A stretch of 64,000 bases of DNA from Sphingomonas faeni. GTDB taxonomy: Bacteria; Pseudomonadota; Alphaproteobacteria; Sphingomonadales; Sphingomonadaceae. The position numbers and the translations under genes were made by a program. The notes beneath the pieces were generated by a model, which saw nothing but the letters and a program-made list of their open reading frames with translations, was not told where the DNA came from and made no database searches. Positions 62,921-64,000 of the stretch are shown one piece after another. Location: assembly GCF_023195535.1 (NCBI RefSeq), contig NZ_JALPNF010000003.1, forward strand, positions 372,001 through 436,000. Reading direction: 5' to 3'. The first letter of the stretch is position 1, and each line of letters opens with the position of its first letter.

Positions 62921-64000
62921 TCAGCGGCCTACTGCAGTGTACGCGAATCCGGCCTGTTCGACGTCGGCGCGCTGGTAGACGTTGCGGAGGTCGACCATCA
63001 CCGGTGCCGCGAGCAGCCCCCTCAACCGTGCGAGGTCAAGCGCACGGTATGCGTCCCATTCGGTTACGATCACCACGGCATCGGCGCCTTCGGCCGCGTC
63101 GTAGGCGTCGGTGCAATACGCCAGATCGGGTAGCAGCGCCTTGGCCGGTTCCATGCCCTCGGGATCGTGCGCGCGCACCTTCACGCCCGCATCCGCCAGC
63201 GCGGTGGCGATCGCAAGGCTGGGCGCGTCGCGCATGTCGTCGGTGTTGGGCTTGAACGTCAGGCCGAGAAGCGCAACCGTCTTCCCCCGCGGGTTTTCAC
63301 CGAGCGCCGCCAGCACTTTGCGCCCCATCGCGCGCTTGCGGCTGTCGTTCACCTTCACGACCGCTTCGACGATATGGACCGGTGTCTGGTAATCCTCGGC
63401 GGTCTTGAGCAGCGCCAGCGTGTCCTTGGGGAAGCACGAGCCGCCATAACCCGGTCCTGCATGCAGGAACTTCTTGCCGATGCGGTTGTCGAGACCAATC
63501 CCGCGCGACACGTCCTGCACGTCGGCGCCGACCGCCTCGCACAGGTCCGCGATCTCGTTGATGAAGGTGATCTTGGTCGCGAGGAACGCGTTCGCCGCGT
63601 ATTTGATCAACTCGGACGTACGGCGACTTACGAACAGGATCGGCGACTCGTTCAGGTACAGCGGACGGTAGACGTCGCGCATCACCTGCTTGGCGCGCTC
63701 GTCCTCGGTGCCGATGACGATCCGGTCGGGACGCTTGAAGTCGCCGATCGCGGCGCCTTCGCGGAGGAATTCGGGGTTGGACACGACCGCGACGTCGATG
63801 TCGGGACGCTTCTCCCGCAGGATCGCCTCGACCCGGTCGCCGGTGCCGACGGGGACGGTCGACTTGGTCACGACCACGGTCGGGCCGGTAACGGCGGCGG
63901 CGATCTCCTCGGTCGCGGCGAACACATAGCTGAGATCGGCGTGGCCATCGCCGCGGCGCGAGGGCGTGCCAACGCCGATGAAGATCGCATCGGCGCCGGC
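62921..64000 (-). CDS. ugd: UDP-glucose 6-dehydrogenase (5' end beyond the window)
   Basis: Oxidises UDP-glucose to UDP-glucuronate for exopolysaccharide or LPS precursors. The frame is open to the right edge, 359 residues visible. The catalytic Cys is in GGSCFPKDTLAL near 63440. TKSTVPVGTGD, NPEFLREGAA, KYAANAFLATKITFINEIA and the C-terminal domain GLTFKPNTDDMRDAPS are all present. The N-terminal Rossmann motif should lie beyond base 64000; the first visible residues (DAIFIGVGTPS) confirm the family. Confidence 0.96.
   Translation of the reverse strand, partial: AGADAIFIGVGTPSRRGDGHADLSYVFAATEEIAAAVTGPTVVVTKSTVPVGTGDRVEAILREKRPDIDVAVVSNPEFLREGAAIGDFKRPDRIVIGTEDERAKQVMRDVYRPLYLNESPILFVSRRTSELIKYAANAFLATKITFINEIADLCEAVGADVQDVSRGIGLDNRIGKKFLHAGPGYGGSCFPKDTLALLKTAEDYQTPVHIVEAVVKVNDSRKRAMGRKVLAALGENPRGKTVALLGLTFKPNTDDMRDAPSLAIATALADAGVKVRAHDPEGMEPAKALLPDLAYCTDAYDAAEGADAVVIVTEWDAYRALDLARLRGLLAAPVMVDLRNVYQRADVEQAGFAYTAVGR

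Overview
The window is a GC-rich stretch of alphaproteobacterial chromosome. The gene set points to the Sphingomonadales, most likely Sphingomonas: the glnD/hom, hflKC-degP and nfu-tsaB-rimI-fur-plsC-miaB-phoH-ybeY-corC neighbourhoods, a FecI/FecR/TonB-receptor module whose receptor has an STN domain, CorC- and Mrp-type housekeeping genes, and dense intergenic palindromes. This assignment is inferred from protein character and layout, since no rRNA is present. No rRNA, tRNA, CRISPR array, transposase, integrase or phage gene was seen. Both ends cut a gene: glnD at the left and ugd at the right.

Left third (1-24.5 kb): glnD (partial) diverges from hom (homoserine dehydrogenase). A minus-strand run follows, holding mrp, a CoA-binding protein and three small secreted paralogues built on a 'VCG...RLPLPDER' motif. 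Next come hflK-hflC-degP (membrane and envelope protein quality control), a HerA/YjgR-type ATPase, an M20 amidohydrolase, a class A beta-lactamase-like lipoprotein, an ABC ATPase translationally coupled to nadB, a zf-CHCC protein, tldD with a ccdAB toxin-antitoxin pair at its 3' end, a PNPOx-family/DUF2007-like pair, a membrane-anchored sorbosone-type dehydrogenase and katG with a clear terminator.

Middle (25-41 kb): a long minus-strand housekeeping cluster runs nfu, rutE-like, tsaB, rimI, fur, plsC-like, miaB, phoH, vapB, vapC, ybeY, corC. A vapBC toxin-antitoxin pair with its own perfect palindromic operator is lodged between phoH and ybeY. Then come an Asp/Asn beta-hydroxylase, an M16 peptidase, a long-chain acyl-CoA synthetase and trmB.

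Right third (41-64 kb), mostly regulation and envelope: an AraC regulator, a FixJ-type response regulator coupled to a MASE1-type histidine kinase, an ECF sigma/FecR/TonB-receptor signalling operon, a DUF697-like protein and an autotransporter. A TetR-controlled RND efflux operon follows (unknown 132-aa protein, adaptor, pump, outer-membrane factor). TetR shares a palindrome ATACC-N4-GGTAT with that operon's upstream region and with its own start codon. A gamma-glutamyltransferase and ugd close the window.

At least seventeen long imperfect palindromes of four sequence families sit only between genes, never inside them. One separates the RND adaptor from its pump. Together with the TetR operators, the vapBC operator and the VCG-motif gene trio, these are the most interesting non-routine signals. 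I found no convincing wholly new multi-gene system.
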